Part shown: piece by piece, positions 1 to 9,874 of the stretch
Layout: every line of letters begins with the position of its first letter
How positions within the stretch are numbered: position 1 is the stretch's first letter
Assembly (NCBI RefSeq): GCF_007745175.1
Contig: NZ_CP036271.1
Coordinates: forward strand, 6,349,439-6,413,438
Reading direction: 5' to 3'
Length of the DNA stretch: 64,000 nucleotides
From: Caulifigura coniformis
GTDB taxonomy: Bacteria; Planctomycetota; Planctomycetia; Planctomycetales; Planctomycetaceae
Program-made: the position numbers and the translations under genes
Notes under the pieces: generated by a model
Seen by the model: only the letters and a program-made list of their open reading frames with translations
Databases searched by the model: none
Told to the model about the DNA's origin: nothing

Positions 1-459
1 CCCCTCCTGGATCAGGTCTTCCAGGCGGTGCCCGCCGATCGGCAGGTGGAACAGGATCAACAGGCTCAGCCCGAGAACCAGCGGCGGCAGCACGATCGGA
101 ACGTCCACCAGCGTGTCCACGATCCACTTGCCGCGAAACCGGAAGCGCGACAGCAGGTAACCCAGGGCCGTTCCGATCCACAGCGAGAAGACGGCCGCGA
201 TCGTGCAGGAGACCAGCGTCAGCTTGAGCGCGTAACGGATCTCCGGCTTGTTCAGGACTTCGATGAAGTGGTCCGGCGCGGTGTAGGCCGCGTTCGCGAC
301 CAGCAGCAGCACCATCAGCAGCACGTAACAGCCGCCGATCGTTCCCAGAACGGCGAAGAACGCGACGTCGCGCCGCCGGCGGGAGAACTGCGGAAGTGAT
401 TGGGGCGGGAGCGAAGCCACGGTCGCGCAGGAAGGGGGGCGAAAACAGGGAGCCGTCAT
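1..459 (-). CDS. ABC transporter permease, ModB-like (partial, N-terminal 153 residues)
   Basis: This frame is open from an ATG at 459 to the left edge of the window, so only the N-terminal part of the protein is present. The translation has a basic N-terminus, a first hydrophobic helix (GTIGGCYVLLMVLLLV), then YALKLTLVSCTIAAVFSLWI and LGYLLSRFRFRGKWIVDTL followed by VPIVLPPLVLGLSLLI. That order and the PxVLPPxVxG motif match molybdate/sulfate-type importer permeases (ModB, CysT), in which the helices form the membrane channel and a later EAA loop, outside this window, contacts the ATPase. An in-frame ATG four codons upstream (471) is an alternative start. It lies downstream of two other leftward genes. 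The substrate is inferred from family resemblance only. Confidence 0.82.
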   Translation of the reverse strand, partial: MTAPCFRPPSCATVASLPPQSLPQFSRRRRDVAFFAVLGTIGGCYVLLMVLLLVANAAYTAPDHFIEVLNKPEIRYALKLTLVSCTIAAVFSLWIGTALGYLLSRFRFRGKWIVDTLVDVPIVLPPLVLGLSLLILFHLPIGGHRLEDLIQEG

Positions 460-581
460 GGCGCCATGCATGCGGCCCAGCGTGACGCAACCGCACGGTG
501 ACGGTCAATCGATCCGGGCAGTGAATCACGGACCCGTGTCGACTTCACCCCGGAGCCAGCTTGCCCCGAAAGCCGCAGCCG

Positions 582-1163
582 CTACTTCAACACCGGCTGG
601 GTCGCCATCTTCGGCGCGAACGTGCTGAACAGAACCGCGGTGAAGAACACCGCGCTTCCCACCGTCGCCGGGAAGAATGGCAACGCCATGCGGTAACAAT
701 CGACCAGGCCAAGCAGCGTTCGCGGATAGGCGACAAAGTAGACGGCGAGGTTCGACAGCAGGAAGAACGCGATCGAGGCGGCGAACGAACGGCCCAGCGC
801 CGGTCCGAGCGGAGCGTCCGACTTCTGCAGGCCCAGTCCGAAAACCGGGAACATCGCCAGGCAGGCGTAGTTGAACCACACTTCCGGCTCAGTCGCCCAG
901 CTCGGCTTGCCGGAGATCCACGCCAGGGCGAGGTTCATCACCGCATAGGCCGCCACCGGCAGCACGATGGCCGTGAAGCGGTTGGCGAGGTACGCCCCGC
1001 CAAACAGGCTCACCGCGTAAAACGGCGAGAAGTTCCAAGGATAGCCCGTGAAGGCGCTCTTCACGTCCAGACTACCCAGCCGCTCAATGGCATAGGGCAG
1101 AATCCAGAGAGCCAAGGTGGCAATCCAGAGGGCGGTGAACAACTTCCACTTCGGCGCGTGCAT
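582..1163 (-). CDS. Membrane protein, DUF6580-like
   Basis: A 193-residue integral membrane protein with about five hydrophobic segments, beginning LFTALWIATLALWILPYAIE. The motif YPWNFSPFYAVSLFGGAY followed by the helix TAIVLPVAAYAVMNLALAW, and a second half ending in the helix AVFFTAVLFSTFAP, match the small membrane family often labelled DUF6580. Members of that family resemble the S component of ECF-type transporters, but no substrate is established here. The gene lies between the PPC-domain gene upstream (135-bp gap) and the ModB-like permease downstream (122-bp gap), so co-transcription is possible but unproven. Confidence 0.75.
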   Translation of the reverse strand: MHAPKWKLFTALWIATLALWILPYAIERLGSLDVKSAFTGYPWNFSPFYAVSLFGGAYLANRFTAIVLPVAAYAVMNLALAWISGKPSWATEPEVWFNYACLAMFPVFGLGLQKSDAPLGPALGRSFAASIAFFLLSNLAVYFVAYPRTLLGLVDCYRMALPFFPATVGSAVFFTAVLFSTFAPKMATQPVLK

Positions 1164-1297
1164 CGATCAGTATCCCTGCGTTGAGAACGCAGAATGTAGT
1201 GGGCCGGGCAGGGGACGAAAACCCTGCCTTGCACACACGCCACCGGGAATCCCGGCGGCGCTGCCGGCTCCCCGCGTCCGCGGCACGGTCCGTCGAC

Positions 1298-3763
1298 CTA
1301 TTCCTTCGTCGCGCCGCCTGATTTGGCCGCCTCGTCACGCGCCTTTTGTTCCAGACGCAGTTGCTCCAGCCGTGAGATCGGCTTCGGAGGAGCCGCCGCC
1401 GGGGCCGCAGGCTGCGCCGCGACAGCAGGCGCCTCTTTCGGCGGCGTGTCGACCCGCAGCCGGCCGCTGCCCAGCGAATGCGCGATCTGTTCGCCGTTCA
1501 GTGGAACCTGCACCTGGCAGAGAACCCCTTTCGTCGTCCCGGCCGGAGTGTCCGCCGCCGTCTTCACGGTGAACACCAGTTCCGCCTGGTCTTTCGTCAG
1601 CTTCAGCGGAGCCGCCTCCGCCTTGGCCGGCAGCCCGACGAGTTTCACCTCGGCCTCGCCATCCCAGTCGCGACGCTTCTCCACTTTCACCAGCAGCGGC
1701 GTTTCCTTCCCCTGAACGACGGCCGCCTGCTCGAATTCGAATTTGATGAACGGAGCTTCCACGGTCAGCGGAATGAACTCCGAGCACGTTTCGATCGTGC
1801 GGCCGTTGATATCAGCGAATGCCCGGACGGCGATCGGCGACATCCGCACCGCCGCGTTCGTCGCGGCGTTCAGCGTGATCGTCGTTTCGTTCTGGTCCTT
1901 GGGGATCTGGGCCGCCGTGTTCGAACTGCATCCCGGCGGGTTCTGCAGCAGGAGGACGTTGATCGCCTCCTTGTACTCCGGGGCCCGTTCGACGACGACC
2001 TTCAGCGAGCAGCCCCCTCCCTGGACGATCGGCCCCTTGGGCCCCTCCAGGCGAACCTTGAACGGCGCGGCGTTCGTGACGACGACCGGCATCCGTTCCT
2101 GACGCTCCGTCCACATCCGTTCCGCGTTCCGCCCGCGTACCAGCATCGGCTCCTGCGACAGCGCCGCCCGCGCCAGCGTTTCAGGCTTCGCCGGGTCGCC
2201 GCATTCCACATTCAACGTCGACCACGCGCCCGAAAGCGGCGCATCGGCCGCCGCCCGCAGCACGAACGGCATCGTCCCGTCGCTGGCCCACTCCGCAGGA
2301 TGATCCAGCGTCACCCCCTTCGGAAGATTCTCGGCGATCATCCGGACAGCCCCGCCGACGTCCTGGCGGGCGACCGTCATCTGGTAGCCATGCGCCCCCC
2401 CCTGCGGGATTGCGAAGTTCGGAAGCACGTAGCGGCGGATCTCGGCGGTCGTCGCCGACACCCGCGGCGTCACCGCGGTCGCTTCGATGCGGTAGGTGTA
2501 TCCAGGCCCGCCATTTCGCAGCTGGTCGCGGATCTCGGCGATGTATTCGCCGTCCGCCGGCGCCGTGAACCGCACATAGCTGTCAGGATTCCGGTTGTCG
2601 TCGTTCGAGGCGAGTCCGCCTCCGTCCGCCTTGCGGATTGTCAGGACGGCGTCGATCGCCGTTCGCAGCCGGCGGCCGTAAACGTTGATGTCGAAAACCT
2701 GCCCCTTCTTGGCCGTGAACTTGTAGCAGTCGATATCCCCCGGCTTGTCGAGCTTGCCGTTCCACGCGCCCGGGGCGGGGGCCGCGATCGCTTCCTTCAC
2801 CGTCTCGTTCGGTTCCTGCTCGAGGACGTTCTCGAGCGGGCTCGAGCGGAACGGGAACGACGAAGGGGCCACCCCCGTGTCGCCCGCCGCTTCGACGTAA
2901 ACCAGCCCTTCATCGCCCGGTTGAGGAACGACGAAAGGCTTCGTGAACTCCCCGAGCGGATCGCCGAGGAACTGCACGTTGACCGTTTCACCCGGCTTCC
3001 CGCCGAGCGGAGAGATCGCCGCGGGCAGCGGGAACTTCCCGACATGCATCAGGTAGTAGGCGTTCCCGTCGCCGTTGTAGGAAACGTCGCGAAGCTCGAT
3101 CGTGAATCGGCCATCGGCCGGCGCGACAAACGAAATCGAAGGATCGTTCCACCCCAAAGGCGTGTCGTCGCTCGTGGCGATCTCGAATTTTTTCTCGTCG
3201 AGGATCGCCAGGTAGGGATCGAAGAAGTTGCCGCTGCTGCTGACTCCCAGCCGCAGGCCGACCACTTCGATGTTCACCCGGTCCCCCTGCTTGGCGTCGA
3301 ACGAGAAATAATCGACATCCTCGTTGGCGATCTGGCCGTGAATCGTGCGGTCGAGCTCGATCTGCTGGCTCTTCGTGAATTCGGTGTTCGGCTCGTTCTC
3401 TTCAACGATCGGCAGCGCGCCGACGGACAGGTTGACGATGTCGCTTTGACCCGTCGCCGTGCGAACCCGCATCCGCTGCGAGCCAAGCGGACAGTCGGCC
3501 GCGATCTTCACGACGACGTCGAGTTCCTTCCCTTTCCGCTTGTCGTCCGTCGGAACGGTCAGCGAAACGACCTCCATCCCCTTGTCGTAAAGCATCAGTT
3601 CCAGCGCGTCATCGAGCTGCTGCCCCTTGATGACGAACTTGGCTTCCGTGCCGCGCTGCACCCCGTGAGGCAGGCAGTGCTGCGCCTGCGGATCGGCGAA
3701 GGCCGCGGAGCCGAAGGCGAGAGAAAAAGCTCCGAGACACGAGGCGACAAACCGGTGGTTCAT
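1298..3763 (-). CDS. Secreted protein with two PPC (pre-peptidase C-terminal) domains
   Basis: An 821-residue exported protein. Residues 1-23 form a signal peptide ending in SAAFA. After an N-terminal Ig-like region come two bacterial PPC domains, near residues 120-240 and 315-430. Each opens with the acidic ENEPN or EQEPNET motif and contains DYFSF/DCYKF and the GDRVNIEV/GQVFDINV strand, and each ends with an F-x-A-PADG-type segment. The remainder is beta-rich without a recognised peptidase. The C-terminus is Ala/Pro-rich, then a charged tail (SRLEQLRLEQKARDEAAK). Planctomycetes encode many such proteins, usually as surface or periplasmic proteins of unknown role. No catalytic motif is visible. 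Confidence 0.85.
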   Translation of the reverse strand: MNHRFVASCLGAFSLAFGSAAFADPQAQHCLPHGVQRGTEAKFVIKGQQLDDALELMLYDKGMEVVSLTVPTDDKRKGKELDVVVKIAADCPLGSQRMRVRTATGQSDIVNLSVGALPIVEENEPNTEFTKSQQIELDRTIHGQIANEDVDYFSFDAKQGDRVNIEVVGLRLGVSSSGNFFDPYLAILDEKKFEIATSDDTPLGWNDPSISFVAPADGRFTIELRDVSYNGDGNAYYLMHVGKFPLPAAISPLGGKPGETVNVQFLGDPLGEFTKPFVVPQPGDEGLVYVEAAGDTGVAPSSFPFRSSPLENVLEQEPNETVKEAIAAPAPGAWNGKLDKPGDIDCYKFTAKKGQVFDINVYGRRLRTAIDAVLTIRKADGGGLASNDDNRNPDSYVRFTAPADGEYIAEIRDQLRNGGPGYTYRIEATAVTPRVSATTAEIRRYVLPNFAIPQGGAHGYQMTVARQDVGGAVRMIAENLPKGVTLDHPAEWASDGTMPFVLRAAADAPLSGAWSTLNVECGDPAKPETLARAALSQEPMLVRGRNAERMWTERQERMPVVVTNAAPFKVRLEGPKGPIVQGGGCSLKVVVERAPEYKEAINVLLLQNPPGCSSNTAAQIPKDQNETTITLNAATNAAVRMSPIAVRAFADINGRTIETCSEFIPLTVEAPFIKFEFEQAAVVQGKETPLLVKVEKRRDWDGEAEVKLVGLPAKAEAAPLKLTKDQAELVFTVKTAADTPAGTTKGVLCQVQVPLNGEQIAHSLGSGRLRVDTPPKEAPAVAAQPAAPAAAPPKPISRLEQLRLEQKARDEAAKSGGATKE

Positions 3764-3945
3764 GAGACCAGGCCCGTGATGGTGTGTTGTGCCGGGGGAG
3801 GCGGGAGGAATGGTCGGCCGGAGGTTGGGAACTTCGGCCGAGGCAGGCAGCGACGCGGTGGAGGGATTGTGGCAGGCTTCAGGGGAACAACGCCCCCCTC
3901 ACTCGCCAGCAGCCGTATGGTGTGCTGGCGAGGCACCGATTTCAA

Positions 3946-5250
3946 CTACGTATACCGCACCGAACGGTGGGCCGGTTCGAAGTATTCCGTCAATAAACTG
4001 TCGACTTGCAGCAATCCCTTCCGCGTCAGCTCGATGTGGCCGTTCGACCGCTTCAGATAACCCGCTTTTTCCTGATTCGCGATCGGCTCGGCAAATTCCT
4101 GCAGCGGATCGATCCCGAACTTGCTCCGGAAGGGAGCCGAATCGACCACCCCTTCCTTCATCTGCAGGATCCACTCCCGGATCAGCCGCTGGTGCTTCGA
4201 GGGAGACATCGCCCGGTGGATCGGCAGCCGGCCCGCCTGAACCTCCGTCATGTACTGCTCGATGTGGTCCAGGTTCTGGTAGTGGACCCCCTGGAAGTGT
4301 CCGAACGATGACACGCCGACCGCCAGGATGTCGCTCCCGCGGAACAGGTTGTCCCGGTACACGAATCGGTCCTTCACCGGGTCGCGAACCAGTTCGTTCC
4401 CGCTCGACAGGTGGTACCCCGCCGAAACGAATCGGTCGATCGCTTCGCTCGCCCACCGCCGCTTCGTCGGCCAGTCGGCCACCGGCGATTCGATGCCGTG
4501 CTCCTTCATCTCCTTCGAGATGACCGTGTTGAACGGCAGTTCCATCTGGTACACGGTGAGGTTGTCCGGCTCCATCGACAGCGCCCGCTCGACGCACGCC
4601 GTCCAGTTCTCATCTGTTTCACCGATCATCCCGGCGATGAGGTCGATGTTGATCTGCGGAAAGCCGACCTGCTTCAGCCAGTCGTAGGCCCGCTGGATCT
4701 CGGGCGAGAGATGCGCCCGGCCGTTCTCCTCGAGGATCTTGTCGTTGAAGTTCTCAACACCCAGCGAGACCCGTGTGACACCGATCTCCTTCAGGGTCTG
4801 CACCTTCTCCAGGCTCAGCGTGCCCGGCTCGCATTCGAAGGTCACTTCCTTCGCATTGTCCCAGGAGACCGAGTGGCTCAGTCGCTCGCGCAGAGTCTTG
4901 AGCTGCCGGGCGCTCAGGTAAGACGGCGTTCCCCCTCCGAAGTAAACGAACTGGAGTTCGCGGCTCGCGACTCCCGCATTGTCCTTGAGGATCGTGACTT
5001 CGCGATCCAGGGCGTCGACATAGTTCTTGACCATGTCGGCGTTCTGCTGCGTATAGACGCGGAAGTAGCAGAACTTGCACCGCTTCCGGCAGAACGGAAT
5101 GTGCAGATACATCCCGAGCGGAACCGAGCGATTGGGCTCCCGGTCGAGGGCGGAATAAATGTCCGGCGTCAACTCCGTCCGCCATTGCGAGAACGGCGGA
5201 TAGTTGGAAACGAAGTAACTGCCGATCTCGGTCTTCGCATCAGTCGACAT
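3946..5250 (-). CDS. HemN/HemW-like radical SAM protein
   Basis: A 434-residue radical SAM enzyme of the coproporphyrinogen III oxidase-like family. The 4Fe-4S/SAM motif is C54-RKR-C58-KF-C61 in [26 protein letters not shown] (the SAM-binding GGG region), the ECEPGTL strand and [14 protein letters not shown] follow, as in HemN/HemW. The C-terminal third has the HemN C-domain appearance. The residue after the third cysteine is Y-F, so the extra cysteine of true oxygen-independent HemN (CxxxCxxCxC) is absent. This favours a HemW-type heme chaperone or another radical SAM function over heme synthesis. It is about 50 residues longer than typical HemW. It is transcribed divergently from the vWA gene. 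Confidence 0.85.
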   Translation of the reverse strand: MSTDAKTEIGSYFVSNYPPFSQWRTELTPDIYSALDREPNRSVPLGMYLHIPFCRKRCKFCYFRVYTQQNADMVKNYVDALDREVTILKDNAGVASRELQFVYFGGGTPSYLSARQLKTLRERLSHSVSWDNAKEVTFECEPGTLSLEKVQTLKEIGVTRVSLGVENFNDKILEENGRAHLSPEIQRAYDWLKQVGFPQINIDLIAGMIGETDENWTACVERALSMEPDNLTVYQMELPFNTVISKEMKEHGIESPVADWPTKRRWASEAIDRFVSAGYHLSSGNELVRDPVKDRFVYRDNLFRGSDILAVGVSSFGHFQGVHYQNLDHIEQYMTEVQAGRLPIHRAMSPSKHQRLIREWILQMKEGVVDSAPFRSKFGIDPLQEFAEPIANQEKAGYLKRSNGHIELTRKGLLQVDSLLTEYFEPAHRSVRYT

Positions 5251-5512
5251 GGATGCATTTTAGCGCCGTCACTACGGCGATGACCACCCTTCCCACCCCG
5301 GATTGGCCCCGCGGCAGGCGGCCGCGATCGGTTTTGCAGGCGCACCCGCCTGCCCCCTGCGCCACGCGCGTCAACCCCCGGAAACGGGGCAGAATCTGCC
5401 GCTTCCTCTGAAGATTGCGATTGAAAGGACCTGATGACGCCGATGACACTGAAGTCGGCCCGGTGACCTCCCTCGCAGACCCGGTCGCCTGCGGATTCCG
5501 CGAACCCCGAAC

Positions 5513-6511
5513 GTGCGCACGAAACTCCCTGCCGCCGAACACGATGCGCCCGCCGCCTCCAGCGGAATCGCGGCGTCGATCGGCGTGTCGATGGTGCTCC
5601 ATCTCGCGCTCCTCGGAACCTTCGCGGCCGTGGGAGGCTTCGATGCGACCCCGGTCACCGAAGACGTCCCTGAAGCGACCTGGCAGGAAGTTGATTTCCT
5701 CCCCCCGATGAGCCTCGTCTCGGAGCCGCTGATGGCAGCCGCTGGTACGACGCTCGAGGGGCTGGATGACCCGCAGGCACCGCTTCTCGACCTTCCCGCC
5801 GTGGCCCCCATCGGCCCCGGCGGGGGAATCGGACTCGGCCTCCCGGGGCGTTCCAGCGAGACCTCCGACCAGAAAGCGGCGATCGGACGCGGAATCAACG
5901 GCAAGGGAACCGGCGCCGGCGAAGGGGAGGGGAACGGCGGCGGGAGTCGCGGGTTCTTCGGACGCGGATTCACCGGCGAGAAGGTCGTCTACGTCGTCGA
6001 TTCGTCCCAGAGCATGAATCGCCCCCATCCCGGACCCGGAAAAACGCGTCTCGGACGCGTCAAGCTGGAACTCATCAATTCAATTCGAGCCCTCGCGCCA
6101 ACGCAGAAGTTCTTCATCGTCTTTTTCAATGACGGCCCCATCCCGATGCCGGCCGACCGGATGATGGAAGCCAACGACGGCGCCAAGCTCCAGTACCTGC
6201 GGTGGATGGTCAGCGTCCCCTCGGACGGACATACCGACCCGGCCATGGCCCTGCTGATGGCCCTCAAGCTCAACCCCGACACGATCTATTTCCTCACCGA
6301 CGGCGATTTCCGCCCCACCATCGTCCGGGAGGTCGCCGTTTCGAACCGGCGCGGCGTGAAGATCCACACCATCGGGTTCACGCAGGACCGCGGCGAGAAA
6401 CTGCTGCAGACGATCGCGAAGCAGAACGGCGGCACCTACACGTTTGTGCCGCCCGACGAAGTCCCCGAAGTCGTCGCCGACGCATCCCCCGCTGACTCTC
6501 AGAAACCGTAG
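5513..6511 (+). CDS. Membrane-anchored von Willebrand factor A domain protein
   Basis: A 332-residue protein starting at GTG. A stop lies just upstream in frame; no good Shine-Dalgarno is visible. One N-terminal membrane segment (GVSMVLHLALLGTFAAV) is followed by a Pro/Gly-rich linker. From about residue 160 there is a vWA domain with the metal-ion-dependent adhesion motif VVDSSQSM (DxSxS), the TDPAMALLMALKL segment and YFLTDGDF. Such proteins bind partners through Mg2+ and often work in periplasmic or cell-surface assemblies. Planctomycetes carry many with this TonB-like N-terminal anchor. The next gene, nuoH, is unrelated in function. Confidence 0.85.
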   Translation: MRTKLPAAEHDAPAASSGIAASIGVSMVLHLALLGTFAAVGGFDATPVTEDVPEATWQEVDFLPPMSLVSEPLMAAAGTTLEGLDDPQAPLLDLPAVAPIGPGGGIGLGLPGRSSETSDQKAAIGRGINGKGTGAGEGEGNGGGSRGFFGRGFTGEKVVYVVDSSQSMNRPHPGPGKTRLGRVKLELINSIRALAPTQKFFIVFFNDGPIPMPADRMMEANDGAKLQYLRWMVSVPSDGHTDPAMALLMALKLNPDTIYFLTDGDFRPTIVREVAVSNRRGVKIHTIGFTQDRGEKLLQTIAKQNGGTYTFVPPDEVPEVVADASPADSQKP

Positions 6512-6758
6512 CGTGGTCGGCTGGAGGGTGGCCTGCGTCGAAGGTGGCACTGGCTCCGCCAGTGCGATCAAACCCGTGATCTCCCCGTCAGAGACGCCGG
6601 AAAAGCCACCAACGCTCCCCGGCGTCTCAGGTTTCACGCCTCCGCCGCGTCCATTTCTCGACGCGCTCTCTCCTTTCCTCTAGATTTCCCCTTTCGACGA
6701 TCGCGGCGATCTGCCGCCGGCGCGGTTTTTGCGCGCCTGTTTTCCGGAGAGTGGTTTC

Positions 6759-7925
6759 GTGTTTGACCTGCTGACGTCTCAGATTCCGACGCTTCTGACC
6801 ATCGCTGTCGCCCTCGGCGGCATCCTGACCGTCGACGCGTACCTGATTTACATCGAGCGGAAGCTCTCGGCGTTCATGCAGGACCGCGTCGGACCGAACC
6901 GCGTCGGACCCTGGGGCCTTTTGCAGCCTCTCGCTGACGGAGCCAAGTTCATCCTCAAGGAAGACGTCATCCCGTCGCATGTCGACAAGGTGCTCTTCAT
7001 CCTTGCCCCCTGCATGGCCGTCTTCACGGCAATGCTTGCCTTCGCCGTCGTCCCCTTCGGCCCCGTGGACGCCATCCCCGAGGTCCTCAGGCCCTGGCTG
7101 CGGTTCGTCATCGCCCCGAACCTCGATATCGGCCTCGTCTTCCTGTTCGCCATCGGAAGCCTCGGCGTCTACGGCGTCATCCTCGGAGGCTGGGCGTCGA
7201 ACAACAAATACAGCGCCCTCGGCTCGCTCCGCGCCAGCGCGCAGGTCGTCAGCTACGAAATTCCCCTCGGCATGTCGGTGCTCGGCATCGCGCTCGCCAA
7301 CGGCACCATGAACATCGAATCCCTCCAGAACGTGCAGACCGCCGGCCTGCTGCACTGGAACATCTGGACCCAGCCCCTCGCCGCCCTCATCTTCTTCACG
7401 GCGTCGCTCGCCGAGGCCAACCGCCTCCCGTTCGACCTCTCCGAGTGCGAACAGGAACTCGTCGGCGGCTTCCACACGGAATACAGCGCGATGAAGTTCG
7501 CCCTGTTCTTCCTCGGTGAATACACCCACGTCGTTACCATCAGCTTCCTCACCAGCATCCTGTTCTTCGGCGGCTGGCACTTCCCGTGGATCGCCGAAGC
7601 CGGCAGCAGCTACACCGGCGCCTGGCTCGTGAAACTCGGTGTGCTCCACACCAAGGTGCTCTGCGTGATCCTCTTCATCATGCTGATCCGCTGGACGATC
7701 CCGCGGTTCCGCTTCGACCAGCTCATGAATCTCGCCTGGAAAGTGCTCATCCCGCTGGCGCTCGGCAACGTCGTCGCCATCATGTGCATCAGGCAGTTCG
7801 GACTCAGCATGTGGTGGTCGACGATCGCCAACGTGCTGCTCTTCATCGTGGCCGGTGTCATCGGCACCCTCTCTTCCCAGAAGGCGATGCAGCGCGGGGC
7901 GCACGGACTGGCCACCGCGGCATAA
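6759..7925 (+). CDS. nuoH: NADH-quinone oxidoreductase subunit H
   Basis: The membrane subunit of respiratory complex I (ND1/NuoH), which forms part of the quinone-binding cavity and proton path. The 388-residue product contains the family signatures YIERKLSAFMQDRVGPNRVG and GLLQPLADGAKFILKED near the N-terminus, then SYEIPLGMSVLGIALA, FDLSECEQELVGGFHTEYS and a final KVLIPLALGNVV helix. About eight membrane helices are evident. The start is placed at GTG 6759 because GGAGAG ends eight bases before it; the longer frame from TTG 6729 has no such signal. No other nuo gene lies in the window, so this subunit is separated from the usual 14-gene operon. Confidence 0.95.
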   Translation: MFDLLTSQIPTLLTIAVALGGILTVDAYLIYIERKLSAFMQDRVGPNRVGPWGLLQPLADGAKFILKEDVIPSHVDKVLFILAPCMAVFTAMLAFAVVPFGPVDAIPEVLRPWLRFVIAPNLDIGLVFLFAIGSLGVYGVILGGWASNNKYSALGSLRASAQVVSYEIPLGMSVLGIALANGTMNIESLQNVQTAGLLHWNIWTQPLAALIFFTASLAEANRLPFDLSECEQELVGGFHTEYSAMKFALFFLGEYTHVVTISFLTSILFFGGWHFPWIAEAGSSYTGAWLVKLGVLHTKVLCVILFIMLIRWTIPRFRFDQLMNLAWKVLIPLALGNVVAIMCIRQFGLSMWWSTIANVLLFIVAGVIGTLSSQKAMQRGAHGLATAA

Positions 7926-7954
7926 GGTTCCACATTGACCCCCGCGGGGTGGCG

Positions 7955-8710
7955 ATGAGCGACGAGTGGCAGACATACGGTTGCCAGATCGACGGCCAGA
8001 TGGCCTTCGTCACGTACGATCACGGCGTCTCCACCGAACTCGACTCGCTGAGTTTTGAAAACCTCGCGGTTTTCAGCATCGAGATCGCCGATCCCGACTC
8101 CCGCGGCATGCCCGCCGGCGAGGAAGCCAACCGGCTCAATGCGCTCGAGGATTTCCTCGACGAACTCCTTCAGCCCGACCGGGCGCTGATCGTCGGCAGG
8201 ATCACCTGCAACGGGGTCCGCACCCTCTATTCCTACACGCTGTTGGGGAGTGCGGAGTGCCACGAGATCGCCGGGGCGATCGAACTCCAGTCAGGGCGGG
8301 CCGTCACGCTGCGGCACTGTCCCGACCTCACCCGCGCGGGCTACTGGCAGGAACTGTTTCCCTCGGACGACGATCTGCAGGTCATCAAGGACATGCGGAT
8401 GCACGAGATGCTGATGGAGCGGGGAGATCCACTGACTGAGCCCCGCCCCATCCGGCACTGGGCCTATTTCAAGACCGCCGACTCACGCCGCGCGTTCCTC
8501 GACGACGTCGCCCAACACCTCCGCGGCCTCAACGACGATGCCTACGAAACGGATGACGGGCAGTTTGCCGCGATGCTCGAGCACGTCGGCCTGCCCGACT
8601 GGCAATCGATGAATGCCTTCACGATGAAGCTGAACGGGCTCGCAACGAAAGCAGGCGGCGAATACGACGGCTGGGAGACGGAACTCAAGGGCCCGCAGGC
8701 GCATTCATGA
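7955..8710 (+). CDS. DUF695 / RraB-domain protein
   Basis: A 251-residue soluble protein. The N-terminal half (DEWQTYGCQIDGQMAFVTYD onward) resembles DUF695, and the C-terminal third resembles the RraB (regulator of ribonuclease E activity B) fold, with RPIRHWAYFKTADSRRAFL and KAGGEYDGWETEL typical of that region. RraB binds RNase E in proteobacteria; whether this protein does the same is not known. The start at ATG 7955 fits a GGGGTGG sequence upstream and lies 29 bp after nuoH, suggesting read-through from that gene. The reading frame continues upstream inside nuoH but that part is a shadow. Confidence 0.7.
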   Translation: MSDEWQTYGCQIDGQMAFVTYDHGVSTELDSLSFENLAVFSIEIADPDSRGMPAGEEANRLNALEDFLDELLQPDRALIVGRITCNGVRTLYSYTLLGSAECHEIAGAIELQSGRAVTLRHCPDLTRAGYWQELFPSDDDLQVIKDMRMHEMLMERGDPLTEPRPIRHWAYFKTADSRRAFLDDVAQHLRGLNDDAYETDDGQFAAMLEHVGLPDWQSMNAFTMKLNGLATKAGGEYDGWETELKGPQAHS

Positions 8711-8837
8711 AGCGACCTGAACCCGCTGCCTGTCGCTGTCCTGGAAGCGATCATCGCAATGAGGATCGCCGTTCGCCTGGCCCGGAGACGTCGGCCTGAC
8801 GCCGCCGCCGACGACTCCTGCTCTCCCAACAAAAAAA

Positions 8838-8866
8838 GCCCACGGGTCTGATCCGTGGGCCTTTTT
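8838..8866. terminator. Bidirectional Rho-independent terminator
   Basis: GCCCACGG and CCGTGGGC form a perfect 8-bp stem around a 7-base loop. It is preceded by seven A (8831-8837) and followed by CTTTTT, so it can work on both strands. It separates the convergent RraB-like gene and sigma-factor gene. Confidence 0.9.
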
Positions 8867-8878
8867 CATTGTCGACAA

Positions 8879-9874
8879 TCATTCGTCGGCCATCCGCGGC
8901 TCCATCATTCCCTGCAGTCGTTCAATCGCTCGCTTCTGCAGTTGCCTCACCCGTTCCTTGCTCAGGCCGAGTCGTGTGGCGACGGCCCGCAACGGCTCCC
9001 CTTTGTCCCCGCCAAATCCGAAGCGGGCCTTCAGGATCGCGGCCTCACGCGGGTCGAGCGTGTTCATCAGTTCCACGACGCGCTTCGACAGGGCCGGGTC
9101 GAAATCGGGCTCCTCTGCGACCGGAGCCGCCTCGACCGATTCTGCCAGGATTTCGCCAGCCGTGATCGATTCCCGCGATGTCCGACGGGCCTTGCGATGC
9201 ATCTGGCGATACAGATGCCGCTGAATGGCGTGCGTCGCATAGGTGCTGAACCGAAACCCCCGATCGATATCAAAGCGATCGATCGAATACAGCAGAATGA
9301 AGTTGCCTTCACTCTGAAAGTCCTCGAAATCCTCGTTCCGCGAGAGCTTGCGGGCAATCTTGGCGACCAGCCGCAGGTTCGCCTGCGCGATCATGGAGCG
9401 GCACGTTTCCGCTTCCTGCTGCAGCCGTTCAATCTCGTCGACGGCCTTCTTCTTGGGATTCGTCCGCGACAGTCGGCTCCGGAGCCGGCTCGCCTTGTAG
9501 CGAAGGAAATTCATCCGCCGGAACAGCGATTGTTCGCCGACCGCGGTCAGCAGATCCCCGATGGCGTCATCCTGTGCCGCCAGCGGGCTTCCCGAGTCGT
9601 AGCGATACATCTCCTCTCTCGGGCGCAACTCGACGTCGTCGTCCGAAAGGCTGGCAAATGTTCGGCTGAAGATGAACGTGATTTCCTGATCGAGAATCCG
9701 TTCGGCGCGGAGTCGCAGCCGTCGCGAAGCCGCCGTGGTTAAGGTCTTCCCACCCTTGGCCGCCACCTGGGGTACCCCTTTCTGACAAAAAGCGAGCGCA
9801 TCCTGTTCTCGGTCAGACCGCAAAGACGGAGTAATCGTAACTCTGCCCCCCTCCGCGACAACGGGGTTGCACAC
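8879..9874 (-). CDS. RNA polymerase sigma-70 family factor
   Basis: A group 2-4-like sigma factor of up to 331 residues. Region 2 contains AQANLRLVAKIARKL, DFQSEGNFILLYSIDRFD and RGFRFSTYATHAIQRHLYRQ, the core-binding and -10 recognition/melting segments. Region 4 near the C-terminus contains TLDPREAAILKARFGF and LGLSKERVRQLQKRAIERL, the -35-binding helix-turn-helix. The linker between them is short and acidic, so a normal region 3 is reduced. The N-terminal ~100 residues are basic (ASRRLRLRAERILDQEITFIF) and not a standard region 1. The start is uncertain: the longest frame begins at GTG 9874. The promoter class it reads is unknown. Confidence 0.88.
   Translation of the reverse strand: MCNPVVAEGGRVTITPSLRSDREQDALAFCQKGVPQVAAKGGKTLTTAASRRLRLRAERILDQEITFIFSRTFASLSDDDVELRPREEMYRYDSGSPLAAQDDAIGDLLTAVGEQSLFRRMNFLRYKASRLRSRLSRTNPKKKAVDEIERLQQEAETCRSMIAQANLRLVAKIARKLSRNEDFEDFQSEGNFILLYSIDRFDIDRGFRFSTYATHAIQRHLYRQMHRKARRTSRESITAGEILAESVEAAPVAEEPDFDPALSKRVVELMNTLDPREAAILKARFGFGGDKGEPLRAVATRLGLSKERVRQLQKRAIERLQGMMEPRMADE

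Noticed and set aside
1478-4060. 860-codon arginine-rich frame opposite the PPC-domain gene
   Set aside because: It is antisense to a clear signal-peptide/PPC gene, rich in Arg/Pro/Val without domains, and typical of GC-rich shadow frames.
7586-7954. N-terminal extension of the DUF695/RraB gene
   Set aside because: It is an out-of-frame shadow of nuoH; ATG 7955 has its own ribosome site.
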